The notes under the pieces were generated by a model that was not told the DNA's origin, ran no database searches, and saw only the letters and a program-made list of their open reading frames with translations. Of a stretch of DNA of 64,000 nt, positions 9,026 through 16,829 are shown one piece after another. Position numbers and translations under genes: made by a program. The number at the start of each line of letters is the position of its first letter. Position 1 is the stretch's first letter. The stretch is taken from assembly GCF_022807975.1 (NCBI RefSeq), contig NZ_CP094358.1, forward strand, positions 1,302,001 to 1,366,000, given 5' to 3'. The stretch is from Abyssalbus ytuae (GTDB taxonomy: Bacteria > Bacteroidota > Bacteroidia > Flavobacteriales > Flavobacteriaceae).

Positions 9026-12000
9026 TTAAAATTTAATGTTCATTCCTATCATGTAGGTTCTTGGCCTTGGATAATACCCCAGATCTACCCCTGAAGAAAA
9101 ATTATAAGTGTCATCAGAAACTCCAAATCCAACTTCCGGATCCATACCGTTATAATGGGTAAACGTGTATAAGTTTAACACTGAAAAGTATAATCTCATT
9201 TGATCTGCAAAGAAGTTATTTATTTTGGCCGCTTTAGCAATATCAAATCCTAAAGTAACTGTACTGATCCTTAAAAAATCTCCATCTTTAATATAGATAT
9301 CTGAAAACTCATTAAAGTTTTTATTATCTGTTGTTACCTTGGGGATAGTATTTGATGAACCTGTCCCATGCCAGCGGTCTAAAATTTCAGTGGTCCAGTT
9401 TTGGTTGGATCCGGTTTGATTTCTGTACGATTGCACCAATTGATTACCTGCTATACCATTTGCCTGTAACGAAAAGTCAAATGCTTTATAATTAGCTCCA
9501 ATGGAAAAACCATATGTAAAATCCGGATTTGGGTCACCTATTTTAGTTTTATCATTTTCATCAATAACGCCATTACCGTCCTGATCTACATAAATTAAAT
9601 CTCCTGGCTCTGCATCTGGTTGAATTAAATCTCCACTACCGGAAACATAATTATTTACTTCATCATCTGTTTGGAAAACCCCAGTTGTTTCATATCCCCA
9701 GAAATAACCCAGAGGATTTCCGTTTTCAGCTCTATAAAATTCTGGGGAGTTATCCCAAAGTTGACCGGTTAAGCCATGTATAATACCATCTTCTGTCGGA
9801 ATACTTCCTACTTTGTTTTTGTTATAAGCACCATTAAAGCCTACATTGTAGCTAAAATTTTCATTCACCCTATTATTAAAAGTTAATGCTAATTCAACCC
9901 CTGTATTAATAACGCTACCCCCATTAATTATGGGAGCTTCTGCACCTGCTGTTGCTAAAATAGGTGCTTCAATTAACCAATCTTTTTGTTCTTTTCGGTA
10001 CCAGTCAAAGTTTATGTTCAATTTATAATCAAATAAATTGGCATCAAAACCTAAATCAATTTCCTCGGCAACCTCCCATTTCAAATCAGGGTTACTAATA
10101 TTATAAGGATATACTCCTGAGGTTAAAACCCCTTCAGTTTCCCCGAATGTGTAATTTGTAAATTGAGATCTTACCCGGGCTAAATATTGGAAAGGTTCTA
10201 CATTTTGATTACCTACCTGACCATAACTGGCTCTTAATTTAAAGTAGTTTAACCAATTGGAAGAACTATCCATAAAATTCTCTTTTGTCACCACCCAACC
10301 AGCTGATACCGAAGGGAAGTACCCCCAACGGTTATTTTCAGAAAACTGAGATGTTCCATCGGCCCTAAAAGTAGCATTTAACAAATATTTACCTTTATAA
10401 TTATAGTTTAACCTACCAAAATATGACATCCTTTTAACAATCACATCTGGTCCACCAGTAAGTGTAATTAAAGCTCCGTCTGTATTAGAAGCATTGCTTA
10501 ACCAGGCATGGGATAAATCATCAAAAATCAGCTCTACATTTTCACCATACATTGAGTGCCCATCGTATTTATAAGATGATGTACCTACCATGGTTTCAAA
10601 GTGATGATCTTCATTTAAGTTAAATTTATAAGTCAATAAATTATCCCATATCAAGCTCTTACCCTTACCCATATTTTGGGTTACTTTTCTTTGATTGCTA
10701 AAAGAGTAAACAGAAAGCTCATAAACAGGTGTGAAAGTATGACCCTGCGTTGCATAATAATCAATACCCAGACTTGTCCTGAATCTAAGATCTTTGAGCA
10801 ACTCAAATTCAAAATAAACATTCCCTACTAACTTCTGGGTATCATATTCATTCTGATTTGAATAAACCATTTGAGCATAAGGATTTGATACGCCTTGCAA
10901 CCAAGTCTCACTGTACCCTGTAGAGTTAAAGAACTCTCCGTTTTCATCATACATAGGAAACAACGGATTTACCTGAAATGCTGACCTTAAGGCATTATTA
11001 TATTGATTTCCCACTCCAATTCCATTGTTATTAATCCAGGCATAACTAAGATTTTCTCCGAATGTAACTCTGCCATTATATAATTTATGCTCTGAATTAA
11101 AACGGAAATTATATCTTTCATAGTAAGAATTATCTTTTCCACCAACAATTCCTTCCTGATTCAAATAAGATAATGAAGATGAATAGCTTGAATTTTCAGA
11201 CCCACCGGTTACACCTAAGGTATAGTTTTTGGTAATAGCATCTTGAAACATTTGATCCATCCAATCGGTCCCACTACCTGCACTGGCTATTTGTTCTTCT
11301 GAATAGATTCTGCTTTGCCCTGAATTAATCCTGGACTCGTTCATAATAGTCATATACTCCACAGCATCCAGAAGATCTACTTTTTTCGCTAATGTTTGAA
11401 TCCCAAAATATTGATCAAAAGTAATTTGCGCTTTACCTTTTTTTCCTTTTTTAGTGGTAACCAATATAACTCCATTGGCTGCTTGTGAACCATAGATAGC
11501 GGCTGATGCCGCATCTTTTAAAACTGAAATATTCTCAATATCTGAATTGTTTAAATATGAAATATCACTTGTTTGTACACCATCAACAATATAAAGTGGC
11601 GCATTGCTATATGTTGATCCTAAACCACGAATAACAACATTTAAACTTTCTCCTGGCTGGCCAGAGGTTGATGTAATTTGAACACCAGCAGCCTGACCTT
11701 GCATTGCCTGTAAAGCATTCGTAGTACTTTGTTTTTCAAGGGCGTCACCATTAATTTGTAAATTGGATCCAGTGGTAAGTTCTTTTCTTTGTACACCGTA
11801 ACCAATCACAATTACTTCGCCTAACGATTCAATATCTGTTTCTAAAATGATGTTGATCGTTTTTTGATTGTTTACATTAACTTCCTGGGTTTTGTAGCCA
11901 ATATAGCTAAACACCAAAATTGCATTGGCATCTATCTCTAATGTAAACTTTCCGTCAAAATCGGTTGAGGTCCCTTTACCTTCCTGCCCCTTTACAACTA

Positions 12001-12160
12001 CTGAGGCTCCAGGTACCGGAACCCCATTCTGAGCATCCGTTACAGTTCCAGATACCGAAATACTACTTTGAGACAGGGCAACCTGGGTACCCAATAGAAA
12101 AAGTAACATTCCTATAACGAGGGATAAAATTCCCGAAGGATCATAAAATTTACTTCTCAT
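9026..12160 (-). CDS. SusC/RagA family TonB-dependent outer membrane transporter
   Basis: 1044 aa. A signal peptide (about 1-30, ending near VALSQ) is followed by the carboxypeptidase-regulatory-like domain (about 34-110, VSGTVTDAQNGVPVPGASV and FSYIGYKTQEV). After it come the SusC-type plug (about 125-240) with LYIVDGVQ, ISVLKDAASAAIYGSQAANGVILVTTKKG, and a 22-stranded barrel ending in GMNIKF with a terminal aromatic residue, as outer membrane proteins do. VIVIGYGVQRKE marks the TonB-box/plug entry. It is the first gene of the minus-strand operon and imports the oligosaccharide delivered by the adjacent SusD. No regulator of HTCS, SusR or anti-sigma type is adjacent. Confidence 0.97.
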   Translation of the reverse strand: MRSKFYDPSGILSLVIGMLLFLLGTQVALSQSSISVSGTVTDAQNGVPVPGASVVVKGQEGKGTSTDFDGKFTLEIDANAILVFSYIGYKTQEVNVNNQKTINIILETDIESLGEVIVIGYGVQRKELTTGSNLQINGDALEKQSTTNALQAMQGQAAGVQITSTSGQPGESLNVVIRGLGSTYSNAPLYIVDGVQTSDISYLNNSDIENISVLKDAASAAIYGSQAANGVILVTTKKGKKGKAQITFDQYFGIQTLAKKVDLLDAVEYMTIMNESRINSGQSRIYSEEQIASAGSGTDWMDQMFQDAITKNYTLGVTGGSENSSYSSSLSYLNQEGIVGGKDNSYYERYNFRFNSEHKLYNGRVTFGENLSYAWINNNGIGVGNQYNNALRSAFQVNPLFPMYDENGEFFNSTGYSETWLQGVSNPYAQMVYSNQNEYDTQKLVGNVYFEFELLKDLRFRTSLGIDYYATQGHTFTPVYELSVYSFSNQRKVTQNMGKGKSLIWDNLLTYKFNLNEDHHFETMVGTSSYKYDGHSMYGENVELIFDDLSHAWLSNASNTDGALITLTGGPDVIVKRMSYFGRLNYNYKGKYLLNATFRADGTSQFSENNRWGYFPSVSAGWVVTKENFMDSSSNWLNYFKLRASYGQVGNQNVEPFQYLARVRSQFTNYTFGETEGVLTSGVYPYNISNPDLKWEVAEEIDLGFDANLFDYKLNINFDWYRKEQKDWLIEAPILATAGAEAPIINGGSVINTGVELALTFNNRVNENFSYNVGFNGAYNKNKVGSIPTEDGIIHGLTGQLWDNSPEFYRAENGNPLGYFWGYETTGVFQTDDEVNNYVSGSGDLIQPDAEPGDLIYVDQDGNGVIDENDKTKIGDPNPDFTYGFSIGANYKAFDFSLQANGIAGNQLVQSYRNQTGSNQNWTTEILDRWHGTGSSNTIPKVTTDNKNFNEFSDIYIKDGDFLRISTVTLGFDIAKAAKINNFFADQMRLYFSVLNLYTFTHYNGMDPEVGFGVSDDTYNFSSGVDLGYYPRPRTYMIGMNIKF

Positions 12161-12227
12161 AATTTAATAATTAATTATTCTAATTCAATAAATAAGCTTT
12201 GTTAATATGCATTTGCTATAACTTGTT

Positions 12228-12235
12228 CAAAACTA
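12228..12235 (-). promoter_or_regulatory. possible Bacteroidota -7 box upstream of susC
   Basis: On the minus strand this reads TAGTTTTG, a match to the TAnnTTTG -7 element of Bacteroidota promoters, 67 bp upstream of the susC ATG. The best TTG upstream is about 24 bp away, somewhat far for the -33 element, so this is only a candidate. Confidence 0.3.
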
Positions 12236-12349
12236 TTGTTTACCACTTCTGATGTGTGGCAATGAATTTTATTTAGAACTTAACCAACCCATGGACTTCA
12301 TCAACTAAATCTATCTCATAAAAACAATAAAATGGTATGCCTAGTTTTG

Positions 12350-12628
12350 TCATGAATTCAAAACCTGCATTCTATCTTTTACCTTTTCTAAAACGTTTTC
12401 GTTCTTACTCCAAAAAAAAGATTTGGTACAAGGGCCAAAAGGATTTCCCTCCTCACCATATAGAGTTTGCGAAGCCATGATAAAACACAAGTATCTTTTC
12501 AAGATTTTCCCGGCTCTCCCTCTATTTTCATTATACCACTTAAAGGCCAAAGTATTATTGGTTTCCCTTCTTTCATACATTACCTCATCTATATCGTTAA
12601 AAAAGACTTGTAAAGTTTTTGTATTCAT
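12350..12628 (-). CDS. possible small hypothetical protein
   Basis: An ATG-started frame of 92 codons in the gap between susC and the divergent regulator. The predicted product is soluble, basic and rich in Lys, Arg, Asn and aromatic residues (for example [19 protein letters not shown]). I do not recognise a family, and no signal peptide or membrane segment is visible. It points the same way as susC. The frame could be chance or the remains of a decayed gene, so existence is uncertain. Confidence 0.3.
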   Translation of the reverse strand: MNTKTLQVFFNDIDEVMYERRETNNTLAFKWYNENRGRAGKILKRYLCFIMASQTLYGEEGNPFGPCTKSFFWSKNENVLEKVKDRMQVLNS

Positions 12629-13390
12629 ATTATCTTGAATTTCTATCTTCTCTCCTAATATTTATAATATATCCTGATATTGATTAACCAAATTAGTATT
12701 TGGGTCTATTTGCCTATTAATTCCAGACTAGAAAACATCTTCCATATGCAGCTCCCCAGCACCAAAAATTCTAAATAAGATTTATGGCATTCATAAATGA
12801 TGGTCTGACTAGCTTGCTCAAGAATAAGTTTATGTAAGAGGGTTTTAACAAATTCTTAAAGTATCCTATAGATTTATCCACAATTCATATTAAAAAATAA
12901 TTCTTGACAAGCATTTTTAGCCTAAAGGCTATAAAAAATCGTACCGAATTATCGGGATATTCATTACACATTCTCTCAAAACTGCCATAATATTATTAAC
13001 CTCTCCTTAAGAGGTATAAATGAAAACCCTGAGGTATCAGGTATCCCACAAAATTTACTTTAGTGGCAATCAGACATCTTGATTTTTTGTTTTGAAAAAG
13101 AGTGTTTTCGCACATACAAATGTTTAAATTACACTTATGGTTAATTTGACCACAAGTTTATATATAATTTTCTATTTTAACAATTTTTTAATGATTTATT
13201 TTAATTGTTCTTTATTTTATACTGATTAATTTAAGGATATATCAATTTCAGAATATCTGCAATATTTATAAAAGGTTATTTTTTTGCTTATTTCTGAACT
13301 ATTATCGACCTTTAAAGCGTTTTTTAGCCCTGCTTCAAAGAGCGGTTATCAGCACATGAATTATTGATATATTTATCGGCATTTTTAATT
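12629..13390. other. long intergenic region between the susC operon and the divergent regulator
   Basis: No convincing gene on either strand in about 760 bp. Small imperfect inverted repeats are present, such as AGCC-TAAA-GGCT inside T/A runs near 12914-12937 and CCTCT-CCTTA-AGAGG near 12993-13007. The last 250 bp are very AT-rich. Operator sites for the regulator and the promoters of both directions probably lie here or in the adjacent 12161-12349 stretch, but I cannot assign one. Confidence 0.5.
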
Positions 13391-14110
13391 ATGGTCAAAA
13401 AGTTTATCGATGAAGAATCGGGAAAGATTATAGAAAGTTCTGTAATGAATGCCATAACCATAGACTGTGTTATCTTTGGATTTAACAAAGGAGATCTAAA
13501 AATATTGCTAATAGAACATGCCGAGGGTATTAGTAAAGGCAAATGGGCACTCCCTGGAGGATGGATTAAAGAGGAAGAAAGTATTGATAATGCAGCTCAA
13601 AGGTTACTGAGAGAACTAACAGGACTAAACAATATATATCTTGAGCAATTAAAAGCCTTTGGAGATACGGACAGATTTCCCCTTGGAAGAGTAATCACCA
13701 TAGGATATTATGCTTTAATTAAAATTGAAGACTACCACATTAAAGCCGGATTTACAGCTTCAGATGCCAAGTGGTGTAAAATTAGGGATATCCCTCAACT
13801 TATTTATGACCATAACACCATTTTAAATTATAGCTTAAAACATCTAAGAAACAGAGTAAGACAAGCACCTATAGGCTTTAATCTTCTACCTGAAAAATTT
13901 ACACTTCTACAACTTATGCAGCTTTATGAAGAAATTTTGGGCATAGAAATGGATAAATCAAATTTCAGAAGAAAAATTTTAAGAATGAAGTTATTACAGC
14001 CTCTAGATGAAAAACAAAAAGACGTGTCGCACAGGGCCGCCAAACTCTACCGGTTTGACCATAATATTTATAAAAAACTTACTAAAAAGGGATTCAATTT
14101 TGAATTCTAA
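13391..14110 (+). CDS. NrtR/AraR-like transcriptional regulator (degenerate Nudix domain plus winged helix)
   Basis: 239 aa from the ATG at 13391; a TTG nine codons upstream is less likely. The first ~140 residues form a Nudix domain (LPGGWIKEEES...RLLRELTGL). Aligned with the Nudix box G-x5-E-x7-REUxEExGU, the RE and final E positions are replaced by Leu, so only one of the three metal-binding Glu of the helix remains and hydrolysis is unlikely. Residues about 150-239 (GFNLLPEKFTLLQLMQLYE, FRRKILRMKLL) match the C-terminal winged helix of the NrtR/AraR-type regulators, which bind sugar or nucleotide effectors. In Bacteroidota this family includes the arabinose regulator AraR. Lying divergent from the SusC/D operon, it may control that operon. 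The effector is unknown. Confidence 0.85.
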   Translation: MVKKFIDEESGKIIESSVMNAITIDCVIFGFNKGDLKILLIEHAEGISKGKWALPGGWIKEEESIDNAAQRLLRELTGLNNIYLEQLKAFGDTDRFPLGRVITIGYYALIKIEDYHIKAGFTASDAKWCKIRDIPQLIYDHNTILNYSLKHLRNRVRQAPIGFNLLPEKFTLLQLMQLYEEILGIEMDKSNFRRKILRMKLLQPLDEKQKDVSHRAAKLYRFDHNIYKKLTKKGFNFEF

Positions 14111-14457
14111 GTTTATACTCCTCCTGACAGAGAACAACTAATTTTTTTAAGCATTCTCATCCCTGGTACACCTATCCCCTTCATACATCTAAACTTTAAT
14201 AATTAACAAATTATAAATAACCCATCCCTTAAATTCACACTAAAAAAGTTTATTAAGGCACTTCAAATGGACAGTTAAAAACAAGGTGTTTTCTCTTGAT
14301 TTTCAAACAATTAACCTAATTTATTTCAGGATTCAAACTCTTGATATCCAGTTTGTTTGATGCTACTTTTGAATCTCTTTTCTAAAAAAAGCGTTCTGAC
14401 TCACCTTCATATAACTACGCTATTTTCCCCTCACCTTATAATTAATCAGAATATCGT
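14111..14457. other. intergenic spacer before the eCIS remnant
   Basis: About 350 bp without a supported gene. The sequence is AT-rich with scattered short ORF fragments in all frames. No promoter box, repeat or terminator stands out. It may hold decayed sequence from the same lost cluster, but no family could be recognised. Confidence 0.4.
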
Positions 14458-15070
14458 ATGATTCATGAAACTCTTCAAATCCTGGGTGAACAGGTGAATA
14501 ATTATCTCAAAAGCTTTGATAATAATAATTCCCTTGTACTAAACAATGTAGTAACCTTAGCACCAACATCCGACGATACAAGAGGAAATCAGAATGTTAC
14601 GAATCCAACATCCTTACACTTCTTAATATTGAAGAAGAAGCAAGATTAAAAAATCTATCTAATAGTATATCAAAAATTATGAAGTTAATTATAAGAATAA
14701 CCCCGTTCACCTTAACCTTTATATTCTTTTTAGTTCGTATTAGTTCGTACAGAAATACCTATGAATTTTCTTTGCAAAGTATTGCTCTGGTTATTAAATT
14801 CTTTCAGGGTAAAAAAGTTTTTGATCAAACTAATAACATCTTCTCAAAAAGCAACTCTACATTGAGTAATGTAAAAGAATTCAAATTCATTGTAAATTTA
14901 TATACTCCCACTTTTGAGAAAAGGAATTTTGTCTGGGGCACTTTGGGGGGAAACAACTTCCCTCGGCAATTTATAAAGTTTCACTAATCAATATTGTGAT
15001 ATATATATATACAATTCTTGGCAAAAAAGCAATTATCTTTGATATCAACGGCAACATCAATCAAAACTAA
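14458..15070 (+). pseudogene. DUF4255 (Pvc16-like) eCIS protein, broken by four frame changes
   Basis: Frame 1 begins MIHETLQILGEQVNNYL, the usual DUF4255 start. The family pattern then continues in other frames: LTLLNIEEEARLKN after a shift near 14600-14612, and NNPVHLNLYILFSSY after a shift at an A-run (14672-14676). YRNTYEF to YTPTFEKRNFVWGTLGG follows an exact 10-bp tandem duplication (14730-14749). The last segment, KQLPSAIYKVSLINI, follows a shift in a six-G run (14945-14950). The joined frame ends in TAA at 15068-15070, directly before the next ATG. The total of about 200 codons fits DUF4255 length. Such proteins are encoded in eCIS and related contractile tail clusters, where Pvc16 caps the sheath-tube. 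The homopolymer shifts alone could be sequencing errors; the 10-bp duplication could not easily be. Confidence 0.85.
14730..14749 (+). repeat. exact 10-bp tandem duplication inactivating the DUF4255 gene
   Basis: TTAGTTCGTA occurs twice in a row (14730-14739 and 14740-14749). With one copy removed, the frame reads YILFSSYRNTYE, as expected for the family. With both, it hits a stop codon just inside the second copy. This is a typical replication-slippage lesion. Confidence 0.85.
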
Positions 15071-15952
15071 ATGTCTTTTAAAATCAAATACAAACCCTTA
15101 TTCAAACTGCTAATCCACCACGGTTATCACCTTAATGATGGGAAAACAGAATTTAGTAACATGGACAGTGAGCAGCATGAAGAACAGCTCAGAAAATACA
15201 ATTATTCTCACTTTCTCAATATCCGACCAACTCATGAAACTCTTCAGGAATTAAAGAATCTTCATATGGTTTTCAAATCCGGTAATGACTACATACAGGT
15301 ATTGGTAAAAACAGCTCCTAATGACGACGCAAGACCTTTTATATCTATATACTCTGAAATAGTGCTTTCATTCACCCTGGAATTTATAGATCCTCTTATG
15401 GAAAACTATTCTGATCTCATTTTAAATAAAGAAAAACTATATCTTTTTACAAATAAAAAACCTGATACGGGAAGTGGAACATTCCCCCATATCCCATTGT
15501 CTTCATCCGGAACATTCATAGATGAAAACTTCAAAACTAATGAGGCCACAACAGAAAACATTCGTAAAATCCTTTCCGCAGATGAAAAAAAGAATCACTT
15601 AAAACATATTCAGACACATATATCTAAAAATCAAGCAATTATGGCAACTACGCACAAAACACCAAGGGTCTATGTAGAGGAAATATCCAAATCCCCTCCA
15701 TCTGTGGCCCAAGTTGAAACAGCTATTCCAGCTTTTGCAGGTTACACTGACAAGGCCTTTGTAGAAGGTACAGACCATCATACAGAAGGCATCATAAAAC
15801 CTGTTAAAATAGGCTCATTACCGGATTTTGAGTTTCTGTTCGGGGATGCTCCTGACCCAACAACCACCATTGAAGTGGATCTTAACACAGATAATACCGT
15901 CAAATCAGCAAAAGTGAACAGAGTAAATCTTCTTTATGGTTCCCGGGTTTAA
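15071..15952 (+). pseudogene. eCIS-associated protein fused in frame to a truncated tail sheath start
   Basis: A continuous 293-codon frame made of two parts. Residues 1 to about 175 (MSFKIKYKPLFKLLIHHGYHL onward) resemble the uncharacterised protein often encoded between DUF4255 and the sheath gene in Bacteroidota contractile injection clusters. From the internal ATG at 15641 it becomes a tail sheath N-terminus. The short stretch between (about 15595-15640) looks like former intergenic DNA read through, so a stop codon, and perhaps the end of the first gene, seems to have been lost. The frame then stops at 15950-15952, far short of a sheath. I infer that deletions created the fusion and that neither part works. 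The identity of the first part rests on memory of similar clusters, not on a search. Confidence 0.65.
15641..15952 (+). pseudogene. contractile tail sheath protein (Pvc2/Afp2-like), N-terminal fragment only
   Basis: From the ATG at 15641 the frame reads MATTHKTPRVYVEEISKSPP, then VAQVETAIPAFAGYTDKA and a segment ending VNLLYGS. These are hallmarks of eCIS and phage sheath N-termini (usual pattern TPGVYVEEI.. and AIPAFIGYT). Intact sheaths have 350-550 residues and continue after this point with the first sheath domain (often FFxNGGG). Here only 103 codons remain before the stop. The remaining sheath, tube, baseplate, spike and ATPase genes expected downstream are absent. The next gene is a muramidase 45 bp away, so a large internal deletion is likely. 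Confidence 0.8.
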
Positions 15953-15997
15953 TTGATATAACCAAGCCAGATAAAATACATTTCAAAAAAAACTTAC

Positions 15998-16822
15998 ATG
16001 AAAACACTCAGATATAAATCTTACGACCCTTCAGTCTATTTGCTTGAAGAACTCCTTAATAAATTGGGTTATAACGTATATATTTCTAATTATTTTGGCA
16101 TTGACACTCACAATGCTATAAAAGACTTTCAACAAAAAAATAACCTGGTTGTTGACGGTATTGTTGGTTTGAAAACATGGTCAAAATTACTTGAGGCTGA
16201 ACAGGAATTTCTTAAATACAATGCAAAACTTTTATCCGAACAGGATCTTATTGAATTTTCTCAAACCTATAACCTTGATTTGGCAGTTGTTAAAGCTGTC
16301 AATGAAATTGAAAGTAGCGGAAAAGGATTTCTAACAGATGGCCGGCCAAAAATACTGTTTGAGGGCCACATTTTTTGGAGAGAACTTAAAAACCGGGGAA
16401 TAGATCCATCTACTTTAGTCAATAATAACAGTAAGGATGTTCTGTATGACAAATGGACAAAAAAGTATTATCTCGGAGGTTCGGGAGAATATAAAAGACT
16501 TGAAAAAGCTTTAAAACTAAGTCCGGCAGGAGAAGTTCATGACGCAGCTTACTGTTCGGCTTCCTGGGGAGCTTTCCAGATCATGGGATATCATTACAAC
16601 AGTCTAGGATATAACAGCATCGATGATTTTGTAAAAAAAATGTACGATCACGAAAGAGAACATCTAAGGGCTTTCGGAAAATTTCTCGAAGTTAATAACC
16701 TTATCCGGCATTTAAAAAATAAGGATTGGACCAAATTTGCCAAGGGATATAACGGAACCGGTTACAAACTGAATAAGTACGATGAAAAACTGGAAAAAGC
16801 TTATAAAAAATATAGCAGTTAA
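15998..16822 (+). CDS. peptidoglycan-binding N-acetylmuramidase (DUF3380 type)
   Basis: 274 aa with no visible signal peptide. Residues about 1-65 form a peptidoglycan-binding type 1 domain (AIKDFQQKNNLVVDGIVGLKTW). Residues about 80-274 match the N-acetylmuramidase family: VVKAVNEIESSGKGF with Glu105 as the likely catalytic residue, PKILFEGHIFWREL, CSASWGAFQIMGYHY, and FAKGYNGTGY. The enzyme would cut the MurNAc-GlcNAc bond of peptidoglycan. Lysozymes of this kind occur in phages and contractile injection clusters, which suits its place after the sheath fragment. The frame is complete and all motifs are present, so it may still be active. It ends 7 bp from the convergent MFS gene. Confidence 0.88.
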   Translation: MKTLRYKSYDPSVYLLEELLNKLGYNVYISNYFGIDTHNAIKDFQQKNNLVVDGIVGLKTWSKLLEAEQEFLKYNAKLLSEQDLIEFSQTYNLDLAVVKAVNEIESSGKGFLTDGRPKILFEGHIFWRELKNRGIDPSTLVNNNSKDVLYDKWTKKYYLGGSGEYKRLEKALKLSPAGEVHDAAYCSASWGAFQIMGYHYNSLGYNSIDDFVKKMYDHEREHLRAFGKFLEVNNLIRHLKNKDWTKFAKGYNGTGYKLNKYDEKLEKAYKKYSS

Positions 16823-16829
16823 TCCCTTA

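Noticed and set aside
14672-14950. Frame changes in the DUF4255 gene as pure sequencing error
   Set aside because: The shifts at the A-run (14672-14676) and G-run (14945-14950) could be errors, but the exact 10-bp duplication and the truncated sheath next door are independent signs of decay.
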